A stretch of 64,000 bases of DNA from positions 124,001-188,000 of the forward strand of contig NZ_CP070491.1 in assembly GCF_016925495.1 (NCBI RefSeq), given 5' to 3'. A program made the translations under genes and the position numbers. The DNA is from Methylococcus sp. EFPC2 (lineage in GTDB: Bacteria; Pseudomonadota; Gammaproteobacteria; Methylococcales; Methylococcaceae). Under the pieces are notes generated by a model that saw nothing but the letters and a program-made list of their open reading frames with translations, was not told where the DNA came from and did not search any database. Every line of letters starts with the position of its first letter. Within the stretch, counting starts at the first letter, position 1. Positions 1 through 8,365 of the stretch are shown piece by piece.

Positions 1-53
1 CCTCCGATAGCCTGGACTTTCATCGTTAAGGCGAAGACGCCGGCCAATTTCTC

Positions 54-1073
54 ATGACTCAAGACACACAGCTCGCCCAGGCGCGGGAGACAGCCCTACG
101 CCTCGAAGAAAACCTGAACGCCATCGTGCTCGGACAAGCGCGCGCGGTGCGCTTGTTGCTGATTGCCGTGCACGCACGCGGCCATGCCTTGCTGGAAGGC
201 GACGTGGGCATCGGCAAGACCACCTTGCTTCGCGGCCTGACCCGGGGGCTGGGGGGAGAAAGCGGCCGCATCGAAGGCAGCATGGACATGATGCCGACCG
301 ATTTGATCTATCACACCCAGCTAGACAGCCAGGGAAAACCCCGTGTCGAGCCCGGCCCCCTGCTGCGCCACGGCGAATCCCTGGCGACGTTCTTTTTCAA
401 CGAAATCAACCGCGCCCGTCCGCAGGTGCACGCCCAGTTGCTGCGCGTGATGGCCGAGCGCGCGGTCGGCGCATTCAACCGCGAATTCCGTTTTCCCCAT
501 TTGCTGGTGTTCGCCGACCGCAACCGGGTGGAAAAGGAGGAAACCTTCGAGCTGCCTGCGGCCGCCCGCGACCGCTTCATGATGGAGATACCGCTCGAAT
601 ATCCCGCCGACGATACCAGTCTGGAAGCCGTCATGTTCGATCCCCGCTTTCACGATACCGACGCGCTGGTCGCCGAGGTTACGCCGGGCATCCTGCCCTA
701 TGCGGGCCTCAACGCGCTCGGCGCCCGATTGCAGCAGGCGGTGAACGCCAGCCCCAGGCTGCGCGCCTATGTGCTGGACCTGTGGAAGGCCAGCCACCAT
801 CCCGCCGATTACGGGGTGCAATTGCCCGACGCCGACGGCATCCCGCCGGTACAAGTGGGTGCCAGCCCGCGCGGCATGAGTTTGCTGATACGCGCCGCCC
901 GCGTGCATGCCTGGCTGGCTGGCCGCACCTCCGTGCTGCCGGAGGACGTGCAGGCCGTTTTCCCTTCGGTGATAGGGCACCGTTTGACATTGGACCCGAT
1001 GCTGGAATATCGCCGGGCCGCGCTGGTACCGGTGCTGGTCAACAAACTGCTGAATGCCGTCGCTGCTCCGTGA
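54..1073 (+). CDS. mxaR: MoxR-family AAA+ ATPase MxaR of the methanol dehydrogenase operon
   Basis: This 339-residue cytoplasmic MoxR-type AAA+ ATPase has a Walker A loop GDVGIGKTT at residues 49-57 and a Walker B segment FFFNEINRAR at 113-122, with a MoxR lid-type C-terminus. In methylotrophs this gene sits between mxaI and mxaS in the order mxaFJGIRSACKLD. The genes that follow here match that order exactly, which fixes the name. MoxR ATPases work with von Willebrand A (vWA) partners as chaperones. The inferred job is helping methanol dehydrogenase mature and take up its calcium. The stop overlaps the next start (TGATG). Bases 1-53 upstream are too short to identify; mxaI is expected just outside the window. 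Confidence 0.93.
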   Translation: MTQDTQLAQARETALRLEENLNAIVLGQARAVRLLLIAVHARGHALLEGDVGIGKTTLLRGLTRGLGGESGRIEGSMDMMPTDLIYHTQLDSQGKPRVEPGPLLRHGESLATFFFNEINRARPQVHAQLLRVMAERAVGAFNREFRFPHLLVFADRNRVEKEETFELPAAARDRFMMEIPLEYPADDTSLEAVMFDPRFHDTDALVAEVTPGILPYAGLNALGARLQQAVNASPRLRAYVLDLWKASHHPADYGVQLPDADGIPPVQVGASPRGMSLLIRAARVHAWLAGRTSVLPEDVQAVFPSVIGHRLTLDPMLEYRRAALVPVLVNKLLNAVAAP

Positions 1074-1924
1074 TGCCCGTGCCTGAAATCGATTACCGCC
1101 TCAAGGATCGCGCACGCGGCCTACGCGCCGGCGCGCATCGCGGCGCGCACAGCGGATCGGGCTGGATATTCCAGGATTGGGCGCCTTTTCTCGCCCATCC
1201 CGACGGCCGTCGCCTGGATTTGCGGCGCAGTCTGGTCGATCCGCTGGAGACCTGCTGGGTGCGCCGATATCGGCAGCCTACCCGGATTCCGGTCTGGGTG
1301 GTGGCCGACTTGTCGGGCTCCATGGGTTATCGGGGCAACATCCGCAAGCTCGGTTTCCTGGCCGATTTGGTGGAATCCCTGGCTTATTCCAGCTATCGCC
1401 TCGGCGACCGGTTCGGCTTCGTCGGCTGCGCCGAACGCCCATTGAGCGCGCTTCATGTTCCCGCCCATCGCGGCCTGGCCGCGGCTTTGACGCTGGCCGC
1501 GCGTCTGCGCGACTGGGTGCCGTCCGGCAGCCACGCGCGAGGCTTGGCGGAATGCGCGCCGTATTTGTCGCAACATCGAGGGCTGGTATTTCTGATCTCC
1601 GACTTCCACCTGCCGGTAGGGACGATACGGCTGGTGTTCGAGCGTTTGCATCATCACGATCTGGTGCCGGTGGTGCTATGGGATGAGGCCGAACAGGGCC
1701 GGCAGTCCAGCGGAACCGGGCCGCGGCGGGTGGTCGACCTGGAAGGCGGCGGCGAACGTGTGTTATGGCTCCGCGGCGAACTGCGCCGGCGCCTGGAGTC
1801 GGCTTTCGAAGACCGCCGGCAGCGCCTGCAGGCTCTGGCCCGTGCACGCGGCTGTCAGCCCTTGTTCGTCGAAGGCGCGTTCTCGGCGGATGCGTTCAAC
1901 CGCTATTTTGCGTGGCGTTCATGA
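1073..1924 (+). CDS. mxaS: MxaS, DUF58/vWA-like protein of the mxa operon
   Basis: The product is a 283-residue DUF58-family protein. A MIDAS-like motif DLSGSMG at residues 79-85 follows a hydrophobic beta strand (VWVVA), as in vWA-like folds that bind a divalent metal. DUF58 proteins are the usual partners of MoxR ATPases, and here the gene follows mxaR directly. The ATG at 1073 was chosen because it overlaps the mxaR stop and starts the conserved region; the open frame continues upstream only antisense-like through mxaR. No membrane segment or signal peptide is evident, so a cytoplasmic location is inferred. The known role in the family is loosely defined: it is needed for, or associated with, assembly of active calcium methanol dehydrogenase. 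Confidence 0.9.
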   Translation: MPVPEIDYRLKDRARGLRAGAHRGAHSGSGWIFQDWAPFLAHPDGRRLDLRRSLVDPLETCWVRRYRQPTRIPVWVVADLSGSMGYRGNIRKLGFLADLVESLAYSSYRLGDRFGFVGCAERPLSALHVPAHRGLAAALTLAARLRDWVPSGSHARGLAECAPYLSQHRGLVFLISDFHLPVGTIRLVFERLHHHDLVPVVLWDEAEQGRQSSGTGPRRVVDLEGGGERVLWLRGELRRRLESAFEDRRQRLQALARARGCQPLFVEGAFSADAFNRYFAWRS

Positions 1925-2805
1925 AGCGGCGTGGCTTAGCGGTATTCGTCCTGGGGTGCGCGTCGGCTCTGCCGTACCGCGCGGATGCACGCGATCCGCT
2001 CGTGGAGTCGGAACCGGCACGGGCATTCGGCTATGTCATCGGCGACGAAATCCCCTTGGTGAATGTGGTGACGCTGCCGCAAGGGTGCCGGTTCTTGACG
2101 GAGTCCCTGCCCAAACCGGGAGCCTTTGATTATTGGCTGGATCTTAAACACGCTCGTCTGGAGGGCGCCGAGGGCCCGGTTGCGCGTATTGAACGGACCT
2201 ATCAGATTTTCTACGCGCCCTTGGAGGTAAAAGGACTCAGCGTGCCCGGCGTGAATCTGACGATGCAATGCGGGGGCGAGCGGCGCCCGCTGGAGTTGCC
2301 GGCCTGGGAGTTCAGCGCCGCCCCCTTGCGGGGCCTGCGGGTGGAGGGCCTGCACACGCTGCGCCCGGACCGGGTGCCCGCCGAGCTGTCTGTCGTCCCC
2401 GCCGCGTTGGCGCTGACCGGATCTTTGCTGCTGGCCTTGGCTAGCGGTTTGCGCTGGACTTGGCTGGCGGGCTGGTGGCCGCAAGCCGGCGTCTTTGCCC
2501 GCGCCGGGGCCGAGCTGGGGCGCCTGGGAGCGGGTCCCTGGGATACGGCGGCCGTCAAGCACGCCTGTGCCATCGTCCATCGCGCGTTCAACCGGTATGC
2601 CGGGCAGCCGGTTTTCGCCGAGCGGCTCGACGCTTTTTTCGCGGAACGGCAGGCGTGGGAGCCCCGGCGCGCGGACATCGAGGACTTTTACAAGTTTTCG
2701 TACGCCGTTCACTTCGATGAAGACGCCGTTGACAGCGACGGAACCCTGCCCGGGCGCCTGAAAGATCTGCTTGCCGCCTGCGCCCGGCTGGAGCTCGCGG
2801 AATGA
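1921..2805 (+). CDS. mxaA: MxaA, periplasmic/membrane factor for calcium methanol dehydrogenase
   Basis: The 294-residue product has a short signal-like N-terminus (LAVFVLGCASALPYRADA), a beta-rich periplasmic-looking half with two cysteines (at about residues 56 and 118), and one hydrophobic segment near residues 162-190. A charged C-terminal part follows. In Methylorubrum, mxaA, mxaK and mxaL mutants make methanol dehydrogenase that lacks calcium, so a role in calcium insertion is known for the family. The start ATG overlaps the mxaS stop by four bases (ATGA), indicating translational coupling. The assignment rests on position and gene order as well as general architecture; the sequence alone is poorly conserved. 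Confidence 0.85.
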   Translation: MKRRGLAVFVLGCASALPYRADARDPLVESEPARAFGYVIGDEIPLVNVVTLPQGCRFLTESLPKPGAFDYWLDLKHARLEGAEGPVARIERTYQIFYAPLEVKGLSVPGVNLTMQCGGERRPLELPAWEFSAAPLRGLRVEGLHTLRPDRVPAELSVVPAALALTGSLLLALASGLRWTWLAGWWPQAGVFARAGAELGRLGAGPWDTAAVKHACAIVHRAFNRYAGQPVFAERLDAFFAERQAWEPRRADIEDFYKFSYAVHFDEDAVDSDGTLPGRLKDLLAACARLELAE

Positions 2806-3794
2806 CGGGCATCCACATTCAGACCCCGGCCTTGCTTTGGCTGCTGCCCTTGGCCTTGCTGCCGTTGTGGCGGGGGACACTGGAGTCCGGCGCTTATTCG
2901 TCGGTAGCCATGTGGCCGTCGGACGGCTGGTCTAGGGCATTCGATTTTTCCCTCAAATTGGTCGGAGCCGGTGCATTTGCGGGATTGGTGCTGGGCATGG
3001 CGGGACCGACGCGCGAGGGTGGATGGTCGGAAAAGTCGGGCTACGGTGCCGACATCGTGCTGCTGCTCGACCGCAGCAACAGCATGGATCACAGCTTCGC
3101 CGGCCGGGCCCCGAGCGGCGGCGAGGAGTCGAAATCCCAGGCGGCTCGCCGCCTGCTCGGCGGTTTCGTGAATGCGCGGCGACACGACCGTTACGGCGTG
3201 GTGTCGTTCAGCACCGCTCCCTTGTTCGTGCAGCCTTTGACCGACAACCGCGAGGCCACCCTGGCCGCCGTCGACGCGCTGGCCACGCCGGCTTTGGCCT
3301 ACACCCATGTGGGCAAGGGACTGGCGATGGCGCTGAATTTTTTCCCCCCGTCCCATGAGCCGGGCAGCCGGGTGGTGCTGCTGATCTCGGACGGCGCGGC
3401 GGTGCTGGATCCGGCCGGCGAACGCTTGCTGCGCACGCAGTTTCTCGCGAGCAATACCCGGCTTTACTGGCTGTTTTTGCGTACCGCGAACACGCCCGGC
3501 CTGTTCGAGGCCTCGGAAAATCCGGACGACGACACACCGCAGAGTCGTCCCGAGCGCCATCTGCATCTTTTCTTCGAGAGCCTGGGTGTGCCCTACCGTG
3601 CGTTCGAAGCGGAATCGCCGGAGAAGCTGGCGGCATTCATCGCGGAAATCGACCGGCTCGAACGCGCGCCTCTGAAATACCGGGAGCGCGAGCCGTGCCT
3701 CGATCTGACGGGGTATTGCTACGGCTGGGCGGTGCTCTGCCTGGTCTATTTGGGCATCATGAAGTGGCTGGAAAGCCGCGGAGGCGGCTCCTGA
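2802..3794 (+). CDS. mxaC: MxaC, membrane-anchored von Willebrand A protein
   Basis: This 330-residue protein has hydrophobic segments at about residues 8-24 and 52-68, a vWA domain with MIDAS motif DRSNS at 90-94, and a C-terminal transmembrane stretch (YGWAVLCLVYLGIM) near 308-322. That is the BatA/BatB-like layout seen with MoxR systems. The vWA domain may face either side of the membrane; the sequence does not settle this. Start and stop both overlap the neighbouring genes (ATGA with mxaA, TGATG with mxaK). In the mxa operon, mxaC is required for active calcium methanol dehydrogenase, and metal binding through the MIDAS site is inferred. Confidence 0.9.
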   Translation: MTGIHIQTPALLWLLPLALLPLWRGTLESGAYSSVAMWPSDGWSRAFDFSLKLVGAGAFAGLVLGMAGPTREGGWSEKSGYGADIVLLLDRSNSMDHSFAGRAPSGGEESKSQAARRLLGGFVNARRHDRYGVVSFSTAPLFVQPLTDNREATLAAVDALATPALAYTHVGKGLAMALNFFPPSHEPGSRVVLLISDGAAVLDPAGERLLRTQFLASNTRLYWLFLRTANTPGLFEASENPDDDTPQSRPERHLHLFFESLGVPYRAFEAESPEKLAAFIAEIDRLERAPLKYREREPCLDLTGYCYGWAVLCLVYLGIMKWLESRGGGS

Positions 3795-4360
3795 TGAGAT
3801 TGCTTGGATTGCGGTGGTTTTGGCTGGCGGCGGCGGCCCTGTTCCTCATGCTCGCCGTTTACTCGTCCGTGCGAATTTATCGGTTGAACCTGTTCAACGC
3901 GGATTTGGCGGTATTAAGCGCGGGGAACGATTTGCCCGTCGAACGCCGCTTCGGTGCCGAAGCACCGGTGCTGTTGGCCAGAGCCGCTCATCTGGCGAGC
4001 CTGGGCCGTTACGACGATGCCTTGGATATTTACGCCCGTGTGAGCGACTCCGAAGAAGTCGAGGTGCGTCAGGCGGCGCTTTACGATTTGGGCAATTTAC
4101 AGTTGCGCCGCGCGGCCGAACTGGCCGAGAAACTGGAAACCCGGCGGGCGGTCCCGCTGCTGGAACTGGCCAAGGCGGCCTACCGGGGGGCATTGGCGCT
4201 GGATCCCGGCGACTGGGACGCTAAATACAACCTGGAATTCGCCATGCGCTTGTTGCCCGAGATGGCGCGGCGCAACTCGGGCGGCGACGAGACCCCGCCG
4301 GAGGAAGAGACGCGGCGCAACTGGACGACGCTGCCGGGCTTCCCGCGGGGGCTGCCGTGA
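3794..4360 (+). CDS. mxaK: MxaK, single-pass membrane protein with TPR-like region
   Basis: The product is 188 residues with one N-terminal transmembrane helix (WFWLAAAALFLMLAVYSSV, about 8-26). An alpha-helical region follows that resembles tetratricopeptide repeats, including LASLGRYDDALDIYARV near 60-76 and a second helix pair near 115-150. The ATG at 3794 overlaps the mxaC stop (TGATG), and an in-frame extension upstream would only read through mxaC. The TPR-like region suggests a scaffold for the vWA proteins on either side, MxaC and MxaL. Mutants of this gene in other methylotrophs make calcium-free enzyme. The C-terminus is acidic and proline-rich. Confidence 0.87.
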   Translation: MRLLGLRWFWLAAAALFLMLAVYSSVRIYRLNLFNADLAVLSAGNDLPVERRFGAEAPVLLARAAHLASLGRYDDALDIYARVSDSEEVEVRQAALYDLGNLQLRRAAELAEKLETRRAVPLLELAKAAYRGALALDPGDWDAKYNLEFAMRLLPEMARRNSGGDETPPEEETRRNWTTLPGFPRGLP

Positions 4361-5316
4361 TGGCCCGCGTCATGCGCAAGGCCTTGTTGGGCGTGGCCCT
4401 GGTTTCGGCCGCGATCGCGTGGTGGGGGCCGGTCCGCCCGGCCGGCCGGGAAATCGCCGATGCCTTGGTCGTAGTCGATATCACCCGCAGCATGAACGTG
4501 CGCGACTATCGGTGGGAGGGCCGCTCCGTCAGCCGATTGGAGTTCGTCGCCGCGGCCCTGAAACAAATATTGGCGGAACTGCCCTGCGGTTCACGCGTGG
4601 GGCTGGGGCTGTTCACCGAGCGCCGCGTCGCCTTGCTTTACCGGCCCATCGAAGTCTGCAAGGGCTATCCGGTGCTCGCGGCCAGCCTGGACGCCATCGA
4701 CTGGCGCATGGCCTGGGCCGCCGACAGCCGCATCGCCGATGGCTTGTACGACGGAATGAAGCTGTTGGCCGGCGGTGAGACCGATTTGCTGTTTCTGACC
4801 GACGGCCAGGAGGCACCGCCGCGCAATCCCCGCTACCGTCCCCCGTTTGCCGACATCAAGGGCAAAGCCCAGGGCGTGGTGGTGGGCGTGGGCGGTTTGA
4901 CGCTCTCACCCATACCCAAATTCGACGAAAAGGGCGAGCCGGCGGGCTTTTACGGCCCGGAAGAAGTGCCGCACCAGAGCCGTTTCGGCTTGCCGGAGCG
5001 GGCGCCCGAGGGTGCCGAGGGTTATCACGCCCGCAATGCGCCTTTCGGCGGCAACTGGGAACTGGGCCACGAGCACCTTTCGTCGCTGAAGGAAGACTAC
5101 CTGCGCGAACTGGCGCGCGTATCCGGCCTGGCGTACCGCCGCCTGGAACGTCCCGGCGATCTGCTCGACGAACTGCACAATCCTGCGCGCGCTCATCGGC
5201 AAACGCTCGATACCGATGTGGCCTGGTTGTACGCGGGTCTGGCGCTCGCCTCGCTGGCCGCGTTTTATCTCGCCGATCTCTACAGCCATGCGCCGCTCAA
5301 GCGGCATCGATTCTGA
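4360..5316 (+). CDS. mxaL: MxaL, vWA-domain membrane protein
   Basis: The 318-residue product has an N-terminal hydrophobic helix (about 8-22), a vWA domain with the variant MIDAS motif DITRS at 40-44, and a C-terminal transmembrane helix (WLYAGLALASLAAFYLA, about 286-302). It is the third vWA-type protein in this operon, after MxaS and MxaC. The start is the ATG that overlaps the mxaK stop (TGATG); a GTG three bases upstream is the alternative. Family knowledge links MxaL to calcium insertion into the MxaFI methanol dehydrogenase in the periplasm. Threonine for serine at the middle MIDAS position is chemically conservative and should still bind metal. Confidence 0.9.
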   Translation: MARVMRKALLGVALVSAAIAWWGPVRPAGREIADALVVVDITRSMNVRDYRWEGRSVSRLEFVAAALKQILAELPCGSRVGLGLFTERRVALLYRPIEVCKGYPVLAASLDAIDWRMAWAADSRIADGLYDGMKLLAGGETDLLFLTDGQEAPPRNPRYRPPFADIKGKAQGVVVGVGGLTLSPIPKFDEKGEPAGFYGPEEVPHQSRFGLPERAPEGAEGYHARNAPFGGNWELGHEHLSSLKEDYLRELARVSGLAYRRLERPGDLLDELHNPARAHRQTLDTDVAWLYAGLALASLAAFYLADLYSHAPLKRHRF

Positions 5317-5339
5317 AACCCGATAGAGGAGTATCCACC

Positions 5340-5867
5340 GTGCGTCTGCCCCGACTATTTCTGGCGATCTTGTGTTTTCCCCTGGCGGTCCATGCGCATG
5401 GACCCACCCCGCAGAAAATCGACGAGAGCGTGACCCTGCATGCGCCGCCCGACAAGGTGTGGGCGGCGGTCAGGGAGTTCGGCCGGCCGGATTTCTGGAA
5501 TCCCGCCGTGGCCAAGAGTGAGAGTTCCGGTGGCAATGCGCCGGGCGCCAGACGCGTGCTGACGCTGAAAAACGGCGAGAGCGTGGAAGAAGCCCTGGAT
5601 ACCTACGACGAGAGCCAATTCGAATACCGCTACCGCCTGGCCAAGGAAAATCTCAAAGCGCTGCCGGTGAGTTCCTACAGCGGCGGCCTCAAGCTTACCG
5701 CGATTGAGGGTGGCACCAAGCTGACCTGGTACGCCCGCGCCTACCGCGGCGACACCGGCAACGAGCCGCCGGAAAATCTCAGCGACGAAGCCGCCACTCA
5801 AGCCCTGAAGGCTTTGTTTCGGGCAGGGCTTGATCATCTCCGTAAGCAGTTGGAAAGCGGGAAATAG
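5340..5867 (+). CDS. mxaD: MxaD, periplasmic SRPBCC-family protein
   Basis: This 175-residue secreted protein starts with GTG behind a good ribosome-binding site (AGAGGAG, 5325-5331). A cleavable signal peptide (FLAILCFPLAVHA, cut near residue 19) is followed by a START/SRPBCC-type polyketide-cyclase-like fold (VTLHAPPDKVWAAVREFG). In Methylorubrum, MxaD is reported to improve electron transfer between methanol dehydrogenase and cytochrome cL. It is the last gene of the mxa operon here, 23 bases after mxaL. Its TAG stop is the outer edge of the inverted repeat that separates it from the convergent mxaB. Confidence 0.88.
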   Translation: MRLPRLFLAILCFPLAVHAHGPTPQKIDESVTLHAPPDKVWAAVREFGRPDFWNPAVAKSESSGGNAPGARRVLTLKNGESVEEALDTYDESQFEYRYRLAKENLKALPVSSYSGGLKLTAIEGGTKLTWYARAYRGDTGNEPPENLSDEAATQALKALFRAGLDHLRKQLESGK

Positions 5868-5929
5868 CCGTATCCCGGCCCGGACAGGCCGGTCGGGTTA
5901 GGCTGCAACCTAACCCGACGATACGGCTA
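5865..5929. terminator. Branched inverted repeat (REP-like) between mxaD and mxaB, likely bidirectional terminator
   Basis: The outer arms TAGCCGTATC (5865-5874) and GATACGGCTA (5920-5929) are perfect 10-base complements and contain the mxaD stop and the mxaB stop. Inside are two hairpins: CGGCC/GGCCG (5876-5880 with 5887-5891) and GTCGGGTTAGG/CCTAACCCGAC (5892-5902 with 5909-5919). Together they would fold as a three-way junction. The larger inner hairpin looks like a repetitive extragenic palindrome. It has no T tract, so a role as an RNA 3' end protector or Rho-assisted terminator is inferred. Confidence 0.7.
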
Positions 5930-6571
5930 GTGCTTGATGAGCCCGATCTGATAAGCCAGCCTGGCCATCTCGGCGCTGGTGCTTAGCGAAAGCTTGTTCT
6001 TCACCAGGGTTGCATAGTTGGACACGGTCTTGAGCCCCAGGCGCAGTTCTTCGGCGACTTCGCGGGTGGTGTAGCCGCGCGCCAGCAGGCAGAAGATGTC
6101 GAATTCGCGCGCCGATAGGCTGTTGAGCACGCTCATCGCATCGTTGCCGGTGGCCTTGGACAGCGCCAGGCGCTGGGCGATCTCCGGCTCTATGTAGGGC
6201 TGGCCGACCGCGATGCGGCGGACCGCTTCCACCAGGATGTCCGGCGCGCTGCTCTTACTGATGTAGCCCTTCGCGCCCGCCTCCAGGGCGCGGGCGACAT
6301 AGACCAGCTCGTCGTGCACGCTGAACACCAGGATACGGGCGTGCGCGTCGCGTGCCCGCAGGCGCGCTATGGTGGCCACGCCGCCTATGCCCGGCATGGA
6401 CAGATCCATCACTACCACGTCCGGCTGCAGGTCGGAATAGATGCCGCAGGCCACTTCGCCTCGCTCGGCCTCTCCCGCCACTTCCAGTCCGGGCGTTTGC
6501 GACAGCAGCAAACGGTAGCCCGCTCGGACCACCGCATGGTCGTCGACCAACAATATCCGGGTTTTACTCAT
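5927..6571 (-). CDS. mxaB: MxaB, NarL/FixJ-type response regulator
   Basis: The product is 214 residues: an N-terminal receiver domain with acidic pair D10-D11 and phosphoacceptor Asp56 (VVVMDLSMP), then a LuxR-type helix-turn-helix (SAREFDIFCLLARGYTTREVAEELRLGLKTV) in the last third. In methanotrophs, MxaB is a regulator needed for expression of the calcium methanol dehydrogenase operon. Its position converging on that operon supports the name. Its start overlaps the upstream kinase stop by 8 bases, so the two are co-translated and form an evident cognate pair. The gene is transcribed towards mxaD. Confidence 0.88.
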   Translation of the reverse strand: MSKTRILLVDDHAVVRAGYRLLLSQTPGLEVAGEAERGEVACGIYSDLQPDVVVMDLSMPGIGGVATIARLRARDAHARILVFSVHDELVYVARALEAGAKGYISKSSAPDILVEAVRRIAVGQPYIEPEIAQRLALSKATGNDAMSVLNSLSAREFDIFCLLARGYTTREVAEELRLGLKTVSNYATLVKNKLSLSTSAEMARLAYQIGLIKH

Positions 6572-7904
6572 CGCTATCGTCCTCGCTCTTGCAGGGCAGG
6601 GTGACGGAAATACGCACGCCGCGGCCGGGCTGCGTGCCCAAAACGAATTTTCCGCCCAGGCTCAGCGCCCGCTCGCGGATGCCGTACAAGCCGAAGCCGG
6701 TCGGTGGCCGGGTGGCGTCGAAGCCCTGGCCGTCGTCGGCAAAATCCAGATGTATCGTCCGTGTGCCGCCGGCCTCGGGCGCCGTCAGGCGGATGCGCAG
6801 GGTATTGGCCCCGGCGTGGCGGCTAACATTGGTCAGGCATTCCTGGACGATGCGATACAGGTGGATCTTGGCGGTCCCCGCGCTGGCTTCAACGGCCGGC
6901 TCGCAGTGAAAAGTCACCGCGCAGTCGGGATGGCGGGCCTTCCAATAGGCGATGAGGTCTTCCAGCGAGGCGGTGAGCCCGAGGTCTTCCAGCATCACCG
7001 GGCGCAGGCGGCGCATGAGGGAGCGCACCACCTCGAAGAGTTGATCGCAGGTCTGCGCGATGGTCGCCAGCGCCTCGCGTCCTTCCGTCAGCGGCACCAT
7101 GGCGCGTACCGAAACCGCCAGCACCTTGATGGCGCTCAGCGATTGGCCCAGTTCGTCGTGCAATTCCTGGGCGATGTAACGCCGCTCTTCTTCCTGTATG
7201 GCCAGGGAGCGCTGGGTCAGGGTGCGGTTTTCCTGCCGGGCTTTTTCCAGGGCCGCCGCCATGTGGTTGAAGGTATCGGCGATGCTGGCGAACTCCGGGA
7301 GCGCGAAGTGCGGAAGGCGGGCGCCGTAATCGCCGGTTTCTATGCCTTCGAGGCCGCGCAATATCACCCCCACCGAGCGGAAAGCGCGGCCCAGCATGAT
7401 GTGGATGATGCCGTAGATCGCCACGGCCAGCAGGCCCAGCAATTCCAGGAATCCCAGCGACTCTTCCCACACTTCGGCGATCTCGGCTTGGGGATCGGCC
7501 TGAATGACGACCCGGACGGGAACTCCGTTGGGCAGCGGAAAGCTCCGCTCCACCCACTGGGGGGTGGGCGTGACCCAACGGGCAAACCAAGCCGGCGCGG
7601 AATCGGTTGCCGATGCCGGGGGCGGAGTCGCGACCACAGCCTGCCCGTTGCGGAGCACCTGGATGCGCAGATGCCGGGTGCTTTGCGATTGCGCCAGGGG
7701 CAGCAGCCAGCGGCTGTAGGCCTCTTCGCTGGCCGGCTGGCCCGGGCTGCCGGCGTCCATCAGGTGGAGCGCCAGTTCGACCGACGAGCGGATCTCGCTT
7801 TCCACCGCCTGCCGGCCGTGATGGATGGAGAAAGCGGCTCCCATGGAAAGGATCACGATCAGGGTCAGCGCCAGGGTTAGATAGAGTCGGGTACGCAGGG
7901 TCAT
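6564..7904 (-). CDS. mxaY: MxaY/MoxY-type sensor histidine kinase
   Basis: This 446-residue NarX-class kinase has TM1 at about 8-24, a periplasmic domain of some 125 residues of the LapD/MoxY N-terminal kind, and TM2 at about 152-172. A HAMP segment follows (GLEGIETGDYGARLPHF), then HisKA_3 with phosphoacceptor His249 (AQELHDELGQS), and an HATPase domain ending near 437 (ADDGQGFD, GFGLYGIRERA). MxaY has been reported in Methylotuvimicrobium buryatense as a regulator of the lanthanide-dependent switch between XoxF and MxaF methanol dehydrogenases. The pairing with mxaB and the nearby mxa operon suggest the same job here, which is an inference. No metal-binding motif stands out in the periplasmic domain. 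Confidence 0.83.
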   Translation of the reverse strand: MTLRTRLYLTLALTLIVILSMGAAFSIHHGRQAVESEIRSSVELALHLMDAGSPGQPASEEAYSRWLLPLAQSQSTRHLRIQVLRNGQAVVATPPPASATDSAPAWFARWVTPTPQWVERSFPLPNGVPVRVVIQADPQAEIAEVWEESLGFLELLGLLAVAIYGIIHIMLGRAFRSVGVILRGLEGIETGDYGARLPHFALPEFASIADTFNHMAAALEKARQENRTLTQRSLAIQEEERRYIAQELHDELGQSLSAIKVLAVSVRAMVPLTEGREALATIAQTCDQLFEVVRSLMRRLRPVMLEDLGLTASLEDLIAYWKARHPDCAVTFHCEPAVEASAGTAKIHLYRIVQECLTNVSRHAGANTLRIRLTAPEAGGTRTIHLDFADDGQGFDATRPPTGFGLYGIRERALSLGGKFVLGTQPGRGVRISVTLPCKSEDDSDE

Positions 7905-8365
7905 CGAGGCGTCGGCGGAACGAAACGGATTCGATAGCCTGCCTAAAGCCTGCGCGTTTGCCTAGGGGATTTCTTCCTTAAAACCGGCCGGAGCGACCGC
8001 CCGAGTACGGACGTCGTTCCGAGTGACCGACAGCCTGACTCGTCGTTTGGGCATCAGCCACCAATTTTGGATGTCGTCTGTCTCGAGGCTAACAGCGGTG
8101 CCCGGCACGCCGCGGCAACCAGGGGATTGGCCGCCATAGGGTAAGGCAGCGTGTCCGCCGTATCCCTTCATAAACAGGCGCGCTTGCCTTCCGCAACGGC
8201 GCGCTCCTCGTCCGTAGCCCCCGCGGCATGATCGTTGCGCATAGGGCCGATGCTGCTCAGCGTTCCCTTTCCGACGTGCTCATCCCACGGCTTCCCATGC
8301 CCTTAATCGGTCGAAAGACAGGAACGGAGCGGTGTCTTTTACCTCAACGTTCGTGCAGGAATCCG
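7905..8365. other. Intergenic region between divergent mxaY and receptor 1
   Basis: These 461 bases should hold the promoters for mxaYB (leftward) and for the first TonB-dependent receptor (rightward). I see no strong sigma-70 match, terminator or RNA gene. A short open frame at 7962-8171 on the minus strand has no recognisable features and is not called. The receptor ribosome-binding site (GCAGGA) is at 8355-8360. Confidence 0.4.

Noticed and set aside
1-53. Possible tail of mxaI before mxaR
   Set aside because: The gene order predicts it, but 53 bases give too little to identify a frame or stop with confidence.
7962-8171. 69-codon minus-strand frame in the mxaY/receptor 1 gap
   Set aside because: It has no good ribosome-binding site, signal or motif, and could be chance.
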